64,000 nt of DNA, from positions 158,807 through 222,806 of the forward strand of contig NZ_BSNS01000004.1 of assembly GCF_030160115.1 (NCBI RefSeq), read 5' to 3'. Source of the stretch: Devosia nitrariae (lineage in GTDB: Bacteria > Pseudomonadota > Alphaproteobacteria > Rhizobiales > Devosiaceae). Below are positions 1 to 7,243 of this stretch, in pieces. Both the position numbers and the translations under genes were made by a program. The notes under the pieces were generated by a model. The model did not search any database. It was not told the origin of the DNA and saw only the letters and a program-made list of their open reading frames with translations. The first letter of the stretch is position 1. Every line of letters starts with the position of its first letter.

Positions 1-136
1 GGGTGTATAAGCATTCGTAAGTATAGTTTGAGAACGATATTTCACTGAGAGGGCTTGAAATTTTGGGGTCTGTTCGACCCTGTAGCGAATACTTGAACCC
101 AGGATTTCCGGGGCTTTCAGCGTGATATGAGCTATC

Positions 137-180
137 CGAAGCTAAGGGGGTGTTAGCTTCGTTTACGTCCTCCAGGACGT
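137..180. other. tandem hairpins after the tail-like gene
   Basis: Two perfect inverted repeats stand side by side: 9-bp arms at 137-145 and 153-161 around a G-rich loop, then 6-bp arms ACGTCC/GGACGT at 165-170 and 175-180. They lie just past the stop of the leftward gene that ends at 184. Neither is followed by a good U-run on the minus strand, so termination is only a possibility. The rest of positions 1-183 shows no gene. Confidence 0.4.
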
Positions 181-183
181 CCC

Positions 184-903
184 TCATCGCCCGCTCCCCG
201 TGCGCCGCATCGCCCGCGTCAGCCTGCTCGGCAGCGTCTTCGTTGCCCGCCTGATCGCTGCCCGCATGGGGCGCTCGAAGCTCGGCTGGTAGTTCGCCCT
301 GTCCACCGCCGCGACGATGAGCTTGGGCGCGCTTTGGCCTTTCACGCCCTTCTTCCGCAGCGGACGCGCCCAGATGCCCCTCTGCCCTCCGGGGCGCAAT
401 TGGCCCCAAAACAAGGCTCCGCCCGGTCCCGTCATCGAGAATAGCTTGCGCAGCATCCCCATCGGCATGTTGCCGCCCTTAGTCAGCGTGACGTCCACGC
501 CGAGCTCACGGACCTCGGGCAGATCTAGGTTCTCGGGCCTGGGGATCATGATTGCGGCGTTGGCGGGCCCAATCTCGCCTGGCAGGCGCTCCTGATCATG
601 ACGACCAAGGTGATAGCCGAGCCATCTGGCAGCAGGCTCGCGGATACCGACGGCAGCGGTGACATCGTCCACGTCATGGACGGAAGCGTGGCGACGCTGC
701 CGGGCGTAGAATGCGTCGAGCGTCTGGGGCTCGGGATTGTCGAAGTGACGATCCGCCGCCGTCCGGACCTCATCACGAGCCTGCAGGGCTATGCCGTTGT
801 AGGCGGACTGGGCCGCGCGCGCGACGACGCCCGGCACCGCTTCCAGTGCCTGCTCGGCCTGTCGGAGCGCTTTGCGATTGATGCGGATACGGATGTCGGC
901 CAT
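184..903 (-). CDS. phage-like minor tail / virion morphogenesis protein (tentative)
   Basis: This 239-residue basic protein opens with a helical stretch (NRKALRQAEQALEAVPGVVA), has a middle part rich in Pro and Gly, and ends in an Arg-rich amphipathic tail. That layout resembles minor tail or tail-completion proteins of siphophages (gpZ-like), but no diagnostic motif was seen, so the call is an inference. The ATG at 903 is preferred to the upstream in-frame TTG at 960, because the longer form would start inside a terminator. The gene reads leftward out of the window, where the rest of a structural module could lie. A phage protein of another role is equally possible. Confidence 0.45.
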   Translation of the reverse strand: MADIRIRINRKALRQAEQALEAVPGVVARAAQSAYNGIALQARDEVRTAADRHFDNPEPQTLDAFYARQRRHASVHDVDDVTAAVGIREPAARWLGYHLGRHDQERLPGEIGPANAAIMIPRPENLDLPEVRELGVDVTLTKGGNMPMGMLRKLFSMTGPGGALFWGQLRPGGQRGIWARPLRKKGVKGQSAPKLIVAAVDRANYQPSFERPMRAAIRRATKTLPSRLTRAMRRTGSGR

Positions 904-958
904 GCCCGAAGCGTCCGCACCGGGATTCCTTGCGTCAAGGTAAGAAACCCTTGGGACC

Positions 959-986
959 AAAAAAAAGACCGCCCCGGAAGGCGGTC
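959..986 (-). terminator. rho-independent terminator, leftward
   Basis: Read on the minus strand, GACCGCC, a 6-nt loop and GGCGGTC form a perfect 7-bp GC-rich stem followed at once by eight T residues. It would end transcripts from the gene at 1135-1620. It sits only about 55 bp upstream of the start at 903, so the tail-like gene needs its own promoter or readthrough. Confidence 0.85.
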
Positions 987-1134
987 TCGAAGTCGACGTA
1001 GTAATTTAAGCCCGCCGAATATGGGCCTATCGCTCGCATGACACAAGTGGTTGTGCCGAATGTTCGTCAAAAAGGCGGACGTATAAGCGCCCACGTCGTG
1101 AATACCCTACTCCCGCGACACCCACGTTACTTCA

Positions 1135-1620
1135 TCATACTCCGTGATTTCGGGGGCGTGACGCTGCTGCCATCGCCCGCTTGTCTACCTCTGACCAGGG
1201 GATGTCGCCACGACGGGCAAGCGGCTCAAAGCCGTCGACATGCATGACAAGGCTCGGGACGTGGTGAAGCTCGCTGTGGTGTGGCCTGGGCGCGAGACGA
1301 TTCCGAACCGCTTGTTGCGCAAGCTCTCGATCCGCACCGTTGCGCATGAGGATTAACACTGCAGTCCGGAATGTGCGCTCAAGCGACACGAAGACACCGG
1401 TCCCGTCGTGTTGAGCGTAGACCGGCTGGAGGCAAAAGCTCATGGCCTCTGTGATGGCGCGATCGACATGCGCGGCCTCCGGCATGCCCACAGCCCGCCG
1501 AATGCCACGCCATTTCGCCGTTGCGTCTGCAGCAGCACGACGGCGCGCCGCTCGCTGTTTGGCGGGCGCGATCGGCAGGTCGACGCTGTCCGTGCTCTCG
1601 GTCATGAAGGGGAGCGTCAT
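1135..1620 (-). CDS. hypothetical protein of the mobile element
   Basis: A leftward reading frame of 161 residues with no family I recognise. The N-terminal third is Ala/Arg-rich and probably helical (QRAARRRAAADATAKWRGIR), followed by a more hydrophobic middle segment and a His-rich patch. Starts are possible at ATG 1620 or ATG 1605, and neither has a clear Shine-Dalgarno sequence. It is followed by the terminator at 959-986, which supports a real transcription unit. Overlapping frames on the other strand show no better coding character. Between its start and 1770 I see nothing else. Confidence 0.5.
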   Translation of the reverse strand: MTLPFMTESTDSVDLPIAPAKQRAARRRAAADATAKWRGIRRAVGMPEAAHVDRAITEAMSFCLQPVYAQHDGTGVFVSLERTFRTAVLILMRNGADRELAQQAVRNRLAPRPHHSELHHVPSLVMHVDGFEPLARRGDIPWSEVDKRAMAAASRPRNHGV

Positions 1621-1774
1621 TCGAAATTTCGCATGGCACAAGCCTCACGCTGTGATCCATCACGCCGTGATGCGGTCCGCGCTGTCCGTGCAGGCCGGGC
1701 GCAGTCGCGCTGCTCGAGATATCGGGAGAAGAGGTCCTCGGAACCGGGAGCAAAATAAGATCAGTACCCATAGG

Positions 1775-2340
1775 ACCGAACTGGGCTAGACCGGCGACAG
1801 CCGGTCCTACGGTCTCGTAGCGAAGCGGAGAGACCACCAATCAACGGGCCGCCAGGCCCTCCGTTTCGGTCCGCAGGACCGCCCTGGCGATCTCGAAGGC
1901 CTACCATCGGACCGATTAGGAGAAGGTCGAGCCGGATATTGCCCCGTACAGCCTCGAAATGAGATCAAGATGGGGGATCGTGCCGAAAGTCTCGTTTCGG
2001 GCGTGGAGTATGGCTCCAGATAGATCTCAGGCCTATCGGCAGACCTGGGTCGACACCCCACCTCGATGATCCACTCGAGAAATGGTCCGACAGACCATCT
2101 CCCTTCGACTCCTCGGATTAGTGTCTATCGACACGACTGGTCCGATGGGGCGTCCTCGAGCCCACCTGCGGCCGGAGGCGCATCGTGGGCCTATCTCGCA
2201 CATCGTGATCCCTGTCGCCCTCCCAGAGCCCTACGGGCAACCCCGTCGACTCCTTGGCCTCTGGCCCGTGAGACCTCAAGATGCGCGAAGCGCACTTAGG
2301 AATCTAAGCGGGGCAAAGCCCCCTTTGGATCCCTGGATCC
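1775..2340. ncRNA. densely hairpinned non-coding region: candidate large structured RNA or replication origin
   Basis: About 550 bp without a convincing gene carries a chain of short perfect stems. Examples are GACCGGC/GCCGGTC (1789-1806), CTACG/CGTAG (1807-1820), GGGCC/GGCCC (1846-1859) and CGGTCC/GGACCG (1867-1881). A closing stem TGAGATC/GATCTCA (1960-1966 with 2023-2029) encloses two further hairpins (1982-2002 and 2004-2018), as in an RNA multiloop. Others are ATGGTC/GACCAT (2082-2098), GTGTC/GACAC (2121-2134), GCCCAC/GTGGGC (2160-2190) and GCCC/GGGC (2228-2238). Three hairpins then stand almost back to back at 2282-2322. Strand is unresolved, since G-U pairs favour minus in one stem and plus in another. 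Its place upstream of a replication initiator also fits an origin. Confidence 0.5.
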
Positions 2341-2358
2341 GCAGACCCCGAATTTGCC

Positions 2359-2382
2359 CCCTATATATCTATTATACTATAG
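2359..2382 (-). promoter_or_regulatory. AT-rich segment with a consensus -10 box
   Basis: In a GC-rich setting these 24 bases are almost only A and T. The minus strand carries a perfect TATAAT (complement of 2371-2376), placed so that a transcript would run leftward through the hairpin region. No good -35 box is seen. The tract could equally be the DNA-unwinding part of an origin. Confidence 0.35.
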
Positions 2383-2444
2383 GCGGGCGGAATTGGTGAC
2401 GCGTTGTGGTATTGTGCGTTGCAAATCAGTCGGTTAGAAATCGA

Positions 2445-2484
2445 ACGTGGTAGCTCTTGACGTTTTCGTAGGTGCTTACCACGT
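2445..2484. promoter_or_regulatory. inverted repeat upstream of the replication initiator
   Basis: ACGTGGTA (2445-2452) and TACCACGT (2477-2484) form a perfect 8-bp inverted repeat, 30 bp before the initiator start, with a TTGACG between the arms. Rep_3 initiators often repress themselves through an inverted repeat in this position. That role here is inferred. Confidence 0.45.
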
Positions 2485-2513
2485 GATCGCCATTCTGCCC
2501 CTGTGAGACCCTG

Positions 2514-3494
2514 ATGCTGCCTGACCTGATCCCGATCCCAACCGACACGGCAGCTCGCTACTACGTCAGCGGCGACCTGACCGCTCGTGACCAGAGCTGG
2601 GCGGTCGCCCTACTCGTGCAGGCCGTTGAGCGTGGGGAAACCGGTACGGTGTTGCTTCCCGACAATCGCACTCGTGAAGCCCTGGGGTTGGTCAGGCGCG
2701 ACAAGATCGTGACCGAGGAGGCGCGGTGGCGCCGGCTGCGAGCTGGGATCATGTGCCGTCGCAAACCTCCTACAGTGACCTTCGCGACCTCAGGCGACGG
2801 ATCCGAATACCCAGTTCGTCACAACCTGGACGACATGCTCGCCGTCACGATCGACGAGGACCTGGCGCGGGCGTTCGATCCGGGTCGCCATGGCGACCTC
2901 GTTTACCTGCCGCTCCGCATCCTGCAGCGCGCAGAGTGCCGATACACGCTGACGATGATGATGCGCGTCCTGGCGTGGTCGGCGGGGGAAGTGAACCGGC
3001 GGTGGGTCGTTCGTGATGATGCCGGCAAGCTCAAACTGAGGGTACCTATGGCCGATCTGCGTGATGCGCTGTCGACCCCGGCGGCGATGAAGCCCGTGGC
3101 GTTCGCGGAGGTACTCGAGACTGTGTGTCGGGAGATTACCGAGTTGACCGACTACTCCGTGACCGCGGTGCCTCGAAAGGCCCACACGGGACGGATCCGT
3201 GACATCGAGATCGACGTCATCGTTCCGGACGTCGACGCGCTCGTTGCCGAGGCTGAAGCAATGGGGCCAGGACGGCCGAAGAAGCGGTGGCGCCCGAAGG
3301 ACAGGCCGTCGCGGAGAGCGCCGGCGGAGCCTGTTGCGGTTTCTAAATCGGCGCTGGATGCGGCGGTACCGTTGAGCGTCAAGAGGCCGGATACACAGGA
3401 CTTCACGCGTAAAACTTCAAATGCGATCGATCCCCCAGACGGAAAATTGGATCCTTCGGGTATAGGGTTCAGAAACCGCGAAATTGAGTTTTGA
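2514..3494 (+). CDS. replication initiator protein, Rep_3 (RepA/RepB-like) family
   Basis: 326 residues. The middle part (roughly residues 120-240) follows the paired winged-helix plan of plasmid Rep_3 initiators: a helix ending in a wing (LRILQRAECRYTLTMMMRVL), a second helix-turn-helix (VPMADLRDALSTP), then the typical EITELTDYSV strand-helix segment. The C-terminus is basic, Pro-rich and probably disordered. Such proteins bind origin iterons and open the DNA for theta replication. An inverted repeat, an AT-rich tract and a hairpinned region lie directly upstream, as expected of an origin. The ATG at 2514 lacks a strong Shine-Dalgarno. The family call rests on pattern recognition. A phage replication protein of related fold is the alternative. 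Confidence 0.6.
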   Translation: MLPDLIPIPTDTAARYYVSGDLTARDQSWAVALLVQAVERGETGTVLLPDNRTREALGLVRRDKIVTEEARWRRLRAGIMCRRKPPTVTFATSGDGSEYPVRHNLDDMLAVTIDEDLARAFDPGRHGDLVYLPLRILQRAECRYTLTMMMRVLAWSAGEVNRRWVVRDDAGKLKLRVPMADLRDALSTPAAMKPVAFAEVLETVCREITELTDYSVTAVPRKAHTGRIRDIEIDVIVPDVDALVAEAEAMGPGRPKKRWRPKDRPSRRAPAEPVAVSKSALDAAVPLSVKRPDTQDFTRKTSNAIDPPDGKLDPSGIGFRNREIEF

Positions 3495-3504
3495 GAGGGC
3501 AGCA

Positions 3505-3699
3505 ATGTTCCATGTTTCCGACCTCGAGGCCGGCCTGATGATGGCCAACAACCGCAATATGGCCTATGCCACCCAGCAGATTAATCTCGCCAACGCAGAG
3601 ATTCGCAGACTGCGTGCCGAACTGGCCCAAGCCCGTGCCGATCTCGATACCGAGCGTGGCCGTCGCCAAGCCGCGGAATACAAGCTCCGCCGGAACTGA
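3505..3699 (+). CDS. small coiled-coil protein
   Basis: A 64-residue protein whose second half is a continuous heptad-like helix (AEIRRLRAELAQARADLDTE), predicted to form a coiled coil. The ATG at 3505 has GAGAGGG about six bases upstream. It starts 10 bp after the initiator stop, so the two are probably co-transcribed, and a terminator follows it. It could be a copy-control or partner protein of the initiator, or a spanin-like phage factor. Nothing in the sequence decides this. Confidence 0.65.
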   Translation: MFHVSDLEAGLMMANNRNMAYATQQINLANAEIRRLRAELAQARADLDTERGRRQAAEYKLRRN

Positions 3700-3725
3700 C
3701 GGTCGGCTACCTCCTGAAATGAAGA

Positions 3726-3756
3726 AGGGCCCGAGATCACCTCGGGCCTTTCTTTT
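3726..3756. terminator. bidirectional rho-independent terminator
   Basis: GGCCCGAG and CTCGGGCC form a perfect GC-rich stem with a 5-nt loop, followed by TTTCTTTT on the plus strand. An A-rich stretch on the other side gives a weaker U-run for leftward transcripts. It separates the converging genes ending at 3699 and 3755. Confidence 0.85.
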
Positions 3757-4249
3757 ATGCATATGCGAGTGTCCGTCTCGGTGCCGGACGTTCCGGTTCC
3801 GGCGGTCGGGCATCGCGTTCCATTGCCTCGACATAGTCTGCGATCGAGCGTGGGTCGCAAGCGATTACGCCGCGGATGCTGCCGTTCCCCCGCAAGTGGT
3901 CCTTGAGATCGGCATCCCGGGCGGAGATCACTCGGCACAGCATCGTCCGATCCATCGCCATCAGCCATGCCGCCGTTTGCTCCGGTACCGCCTGGAACGC
4001 CTCTGCCGGAATATCCTCTCCCATCGCCATCGCGGTCGCCATCGCCTTGATCCTCTCGATCAGGCCACCGGTTTCGCCGGCGGGTGGTGCGTAGCGCGAG
4101 GGCGAGGAAACCGGAGTGGGTGCTGGAGCCGAGGCACCGAAATCGGGAACGAGCTGCAGCACGAGCCGGCCGGTGCGCTTGCACACAACCCAGGTGAACG
4201 CGGCTACCGCACGCAGAGCCGCACCGATCGCGGCAAGGATTGTTCTCAT
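3755..4249 (-). CDS. hypothetical protein with N-terminal hydrophobic segment
   Basis: 164 residues. The first 35 or so form a hydrophobic, Ala-rich segment (ILAAIGAALRAVAAFTWVV) that could be a signal anchor or a weak signal peptide. A Pro/Ser-rich linker follows, then a helical domain and a Pro/Arg tail. The start is well supported: GGAGG lies seven bases before the ATG at 4249. It is transcribed divergently from the rightward module, and the space between holds two palindromic operators, so it may respond to the element's repressor. No family recognised. Confidence 0.6.
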   Translation of the reverse strand: MRTILAAIGAALRAVAAFTWVVCKRTGRLVLQLVPDFGASAPAPTPVSSPSRYAPPAGETGGLIERIKAMATAMAMGEDIPAEAFQAVPEQTAAWLMAMDRTMLCRVISARDADLKDHLRGNGSIRGVIACDPRSIADYVEAMERDARPPEPERPAPRRTLAYA

Positions 4250-4321
4250 AACTGTACCTCCAGGCCTGGATGGCCCTGGAGAATGCTACGGTTGGACGAC
4301 GCAAGAAAGAAGCGCGTGCGT

Positions 4322-4344
4322 TTGTGATACATCATGTATCACAA
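4322..4344. promoter_or_regulatory. 23-bp perfect palindrome, repressor operator candidate
   Basis: TTGTGATACAT and ATGTATCACAA are exact reverse complements around one central C. Such a site in the divergent intergenic region of a mobile element is the classic target of a dimeric helix-turn-helix repressor. The protein that binds it is not identified. The HTH protein encoded at 6854-7180 is one candidate. Confidence 0.65.
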
Positions 4345-4380
4345 TTCCGGTCGCGCCACTAAACCTCCGCGTTTCCTAGA

Positions 4381-4415
4381 ATTGACAATTCGTCCCACGA
4401 CAGACAATTGTCAAT
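4381..4415. promoter_or_regulatory. 10-bp inverted repeat containing TTGACA, second operator / promoter
   Basis: ATTGACAATT (4381-4390) is repeated as AATTGTCAAT at 4406-4415, and the right half is itself palindromic (GACAATTGTC). Each arm contains a perfect -35 hexamer TTGACA, one per strand, but no matching -10 box is evident at standard spacing. It probably marks the control of the divergent units at 4249 and 4528. Confidence 0.5.
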
Positions 4416-4527
4416 GCAACCTTTCAAACCTCGAAACACTACAATCTTCGGCCTGACGGGCTATTTTTGTTTGCGTCTTGCGAAAATCCAAGCGAGCCTT
4501 TTTGTGCAACCAGAAAGGATTCTTGCC

Positions 4528-4836
4528 GTGCCCACGAAGTCCCTCGGCCTCCGCCGCTTCGGCGGCCCCGAAAGATACCTCAATTTCCCGCCCCCGGTGT
4601 CCGCGACGACGGATGAACAGGAGCCGTCCACGTCGGAGTTCATTGAGCCGCTCGAAGAGGCCGATGCCGAGTTTACGGGCATCGAGACCGCCGTCCAGGC
4701 CACCGAGCCCGAGAACCCGGTCGACGATGATGACGACATGCCGCTGGGCTTCTTCCGTGACGCCAAGGGCAACGAGTTTATCGATCGTGTGCCCGCCTTT
4801 TTGATGCGGGACCGCCCAGTCTCGAACATCCGGTGA
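4528..4836 (+). CDS. hypothetical acidic protein, first gene of the rightward module
   Basis: A 102-residue protein with a basic N-terminus and a strongly acidic middle (about residues 28-75, with a run of Asp), predicted to be largely disordered. The GTG at 4528 is chosen because AGAAAGGA lies about eight bases before it. Upstream in-frame codons give an odd N-terminus and no ribosome site. Its stop overlaps the start of the next gene (TGATG), indicating translational coupling. No family recognised. Confidence 0.6.
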   Translation: MPTKSLGLRRFGGPERYLNFPPPVSATTDEQEPSTSEFIEPLEEADAEFTGIETAVQATEPENPVDDDDDMPLGFFRDAKGNEFIDRVPAFLMRDRPVSNIR

Positions 4837-5618
4837 TGACCATGGCCCCGATTACAATCCCTCCCGAGGTCCCGCTGCTCGTCAATCGCGGCGCCCTTTT
4901 CGTCATCAACCATAGCGCGGGCAAAGACAGCCAGGCGATGACGATCCGCCTGCGTTCGGTCATCCCCGCGGAGCAGCTTCTCGTCATCCACGCGGACCTG
5001 GGCGAAGTCGAATGGTCGGGTAACCGCACCCATATCCTAGACACGATCGGCAGCCTGGAGCTCGTCGTCTGCCGCAACCCGAACAAGACCCTCCTGTCGA
5101 TGGTCGAGCAGCGCGGCATGTGGCCCTCTGCCGGTCAGCGTCAGTGCACGTCGGACCTCAAGCGCGGTCCTATCGAGACCGCGATCCGCCGGCACCTGGC
5201 CGCGCACCCCGAGTTCAATGGTCTGGTCGTCAGCTGCTTGGGTATCCGAGCCGCGGAGAGCCCGGCTCGGAGCAAGCAGCGTCCGTTCCGCTACAGCGAG
5301 CGCAACTCGAAAAATGGCCGCTCGTGGTACGAGTGGCTGCCGATTTTCGAGATGTCGACGGAAGAGGTCTTCGGGACCATCGCCGCGGCGCATCAGGAGC
5401 CGCATTGGGCCTACCGAGCGGGCATGTCTCGCCTCTCCTGCGTCTTCTGCATCATGGCGAGCAGGAGCGACCTGCGCACCGCCGCCCAGCTCAACCCTGA
5501 GCTCTATGCCCGGTACGTCGATCTCGAAAAGCGCATCGGACACACGCTGTCGATGTCCGGGCAGACGCTCGAAGAAGTCACCGGCATGACCGCAACCCCC
5601 ATTCGCGAGGCCGCATGA
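4836..5618 (+). CDS. phosphoadenosine phosphosulfate (PAPS) reductase family protein, phage type
   Basis: 260 residues of the PP-loop ATP pyrophosphatase superfamily. The nucleotide-binding loop SAGKDS is at residues 27-32. QRQCTSDLKRGP about 75 residues later is the family's conserved CT-x-LK motif, and CVFCIMAS near residue 206 offers a possible metal or Fe-S cysteine pair. True PAPS reductases make sulfite, while relatives such as DndC handle sulfur for DNA phosphorothioation. The phage and plasmid members are mostly of unknown substrate. It is coupled to genes on both sides by ATGA/TGATG overlaps and is followed by a 3'-5' exonuclease, which points to nucleic-acid chemistry rather than sulfur assimilation. 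The substrate is an inference. Confidence 0.8.
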   Translation: MTMAPITIPPEVPLLVNRGALFVINHSAGKDSQAMTIRLRSVIPAEQLLVIHADLGEVEWSGNRTHILDTIGSLELVVCRNPNKTLLSMVEQRGMWPSAGQRQCTSDLKRGPIETAIRRHLAAHPEFNGLVVSCLGIRAAESPARSKQRPFRYSERNSKNGRSWYEWLPIFEMSTEEVFGTIAAAHQEPHWAYRAGMSRLSCVFCIMASRSDLRTAAQLNPELYARYVDLEKRIGHTLSMSGQTLEEVTGMTATPIREAA

Positions 5619-6565
5619 TGCACTCGTTCTCTCATTACGACGCCCTCGCCCGCCAGGCGGCCACGGCGCTCTATCTCTATGTGGATATCGAGACCATCCC
5701 CTCGCAGGACGCGACCCTGATCGATGCCATCCGCGCCAAACACAACGTCGCCGAACCTCAGCTGGACGCGATCGAGCCCGACAGGCGGCTAAAAGACCCC
5801 GAGAAGATCGCCGACGATTTGGCGCGCAAGCGCGAGAAAGCGGTCGCGGATAATTCCACCGCCATCGAAAAGGCCGAGGCCGCGATCGAAGAGGAATACC
5901 GCCGCACGGCCCTAGACGCCTCCACCGGACATATCGCCTGTGCGTGCGTTGCCGTCGGTACCGGAGATATCTACGATGCCACGATTTCATGCGCCGCCCA
6001 GTTCATTGAAGATGCCGAGCGCGACATGCTCAACGAGCTCTTCGGCGGACTGGAACAGCTTCTGCAAGATCACGCCCGCAATGCCGCTCTCAAATCCCTG
6101 GATGCCCAGGGCCGCGACAACACGGAATCGCTGAAACTCGAGATCCAGCGCCACCGCGTCGTCCCCGTCGTCGTCGCTCACCACGCCGGCTTCGACATCC
6201 GCTACATCTGGCAGCGCGCGATCGTGCTCGGTGTCACACCACCCAGCTGGTGGCCGGTGGATGCCCGCCCTTGGGACACCGATCGGGTTGCCGATACGAT
6301 GACTATGTGGGCCGGCCACGGTAACCGCATCGGCCTCGATCGCTTGTGCAAAGCCTTGGGCCTCCCGGGCAAGCAGGGCGTGGATGGCTCCCAGGTCTGG
6401 GACTTGGTCCGCGCCGGCCGCATCAATGAGGTCGTCAGCTATTGCGACGACGATGTGAGGCGTTTGAGGTCGGTGCACCGCAAGATGCTGGGGCTGCCGC
6501 AGCTCGAGATCGACGAGATCGAAGTGCCGGCCGAGGGGGCCGATGGCGAGAGGGAGGCCGCATGA
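5615..6565 (+). CDS. 3'-5' exonuclease, PolB-like (DnaQ fold)
   Basis: 316 residues. The DEDD exonuclease signature is visible: Exo I as DIET (D24, E26), Exo II as HHAGFDIRYIWQRA, and Exo III as YCDDDVRRL near the C-terminus. This matches the stand-alone exonucleases related to the proofreading domain of family B polymerases. They degrade DNA from 3' ends with two metal ions. A helical insertion at about residues 65-100 has a charged, coiled-coil-like composition. The start overlaps the stop of the PAPS reductase-like gene by four bases (ATGA), so both products are probably made together. It may serve element replication or recombination. Confidence 0.85.
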   Translation: MMHSFSHYDALARQAATALYLYVDIETIPSQDATLIDAIRAKHNVAEPQLDAIEPDRRLKDPEKIADDLARKREKAVADNSTAIEKAEAAIEEEYRRTALDASTGHIACACVAVGTGDIYDATISCAAQFIEDAERDMLNELFGGLEQLLQDHARNAALKSLDAQGRDNTESLKLEIQRHRVVPVVVAHHAGFDIRYIWQRAIVLGVTPPSWWPVDARPWDTDRVADTMTMWAGHGNRIGLDRLCKALGLPGKQGVDGSQVWDLVRAGRINEVVSYCDDDVRRLRSVHRKMLGLPQLEIDEIEVPAEGADGEREAA

Positions 6566-6867
6566 TGCGGATCACTTCCGAAATCATCAACGCCACCCCG
6601 GTTTCCAAGCTCCGCGGGGTCGAGTGGTTTGAGACCGGTGACGGGTACTTCGCTCGCGTCACCGATGACCTCGGGAGGCGCGAGTTCCACCTGCAAGTGA
6701 AGCCTACCGCCTACGGCTGGATATTCGAGCTGTCCCAGGCCGAGCACACGGCGAAAATGATCCTTGAACTGGATGTCAAGAACGACACTGAGGCACGGAT
6801 GGCGGCCGTGGATCGTGCACGGACGATGGCATTCCCGCTGGAAGATTGCTTCGATGCGCGGTCATGA
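6562..6867 (+). CDS. hypothetical protein
   Basis: 101 residues, a mix of beta strands and helices, with no recognised family. ATG is possible at 6562 (overlapping the exonuclease stop as ATGA) or at 6565, with GGAGG just upstream in the exonuclease gene. The following gene overlaps its 3' end by 14 bases in another frame. It therefore belongs to the same tightly packed operon, and a small accessory role to the neighbouring enzymes is likely but unproven. Confidence 0.65.
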   Translation: MMRITSEIINATPVSKLRGVEWFETGDGYFARVTDDLGRREFHLQVKPTAYGWIFELSQAEHTAKMILELDVKNDTEARMAAVDRARTMAFPLEDCFDARS

Positions 6868-7180
6868 GATCCTCGACCAGATATCATGGTCCGGAGACAT
6901 GCATCCGGACACGATCTCGCAGATCGAAGCTGCGATCCTCGACCTGGATCGCAAGGCCCACGGCACAAACCGACCAGCCTTCAATGCGATGGAAGTGCAC
7001 CGGCGGCTGACCGTTTTCATCAGCGAGAGGGGTGGCTACCGAAAGGCCGCAGAGGTCCTCGGGATCAGCAAGAGCTTTCTTTTCGACATGCACGCCGGCG
7101 AGCGCCCCGTCACGCCCGCGGTCCTGCATCGTCTCGGCCTGCAGAAGTCGATCAAGGAAATCTACTCGCCCGTCGCCTGA
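6854..7180 (+). CDS. small helix-turn-helix DNA-binding protein
   Basis: 108 residues. The segment YRKAAEVLGISKSFLFDMHA (about residues 59-78) reads as an XRE/Cro-type helix-turn-helix, followed by a proline-rich turn and a last helix. The ATG at 6854 overlaps the previous gene. It may bind the palindromes at 4322-4415 or the inverted repeat just downstream at 7203-7223, and so set the element's expression state. It lacks a LexA-like cleavage domain, so if it is the repressor it is Cro-like rather than self-cleaving. Confidence 0.65.
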   Translation: MRGHEILDQISWSGDMHPDTISQIEAAILDLDRKAHGTNRPAFNAMEVHRRLTVFISERGGYRKAAEVLGISKSFLFDMHAGERPVTPAVLHRLGLQKSIKEIYSPVA

Positions 7181-7202
7181 GACCATTTGTGGCTTGCCAA
7201 GG

Positions 7203-7223
7203 TGTCCGCCAACATGACGGACA
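7203..7223. promoter_or_regulatory. inverted repeat between the HTH gene and the next gene
   Basis: TGTCCG and CGGACA form perfect 6-bp arms around 9 bases, about 20 bp before the start at 7244. It could be an operator for the adjacent HTH protein or a hairpin in the mRNA leader. Confidence 0.35.
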
Positions 7224-7243
7224 ACACCATTGGAGTGACATCC

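Noticed and set aside
1408..1789. Rightward frames of about 115 codons opposite the hypothetical gene at 1135-1620
   Set aside because: Arg/Ser-rich noise without start signals. The leftward frame is better supported by the terminator after it.
2327..2340. Two GGATCC copies as iterons or recombination sites
   Set aside because: Only two hexamers two bases apart, with no larger repeat unit. Chance is likely.
2066..2399. Two overlapping rightward open frames of 77 and 105 codons in the hairpin region
   Set aside because: Pro/Arg-rich low-information translations, no ribosome site, and they run straight through the perfect stems. They are by-products of GC-rich DNA.
5037..5990. 317-codon leftward frame opposite the PAPS reductase-like and exonuclease genes
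   Set aside because: Arg-rich antisense translation with no domain. The plus-strand genes have clear motifs and overlaps.
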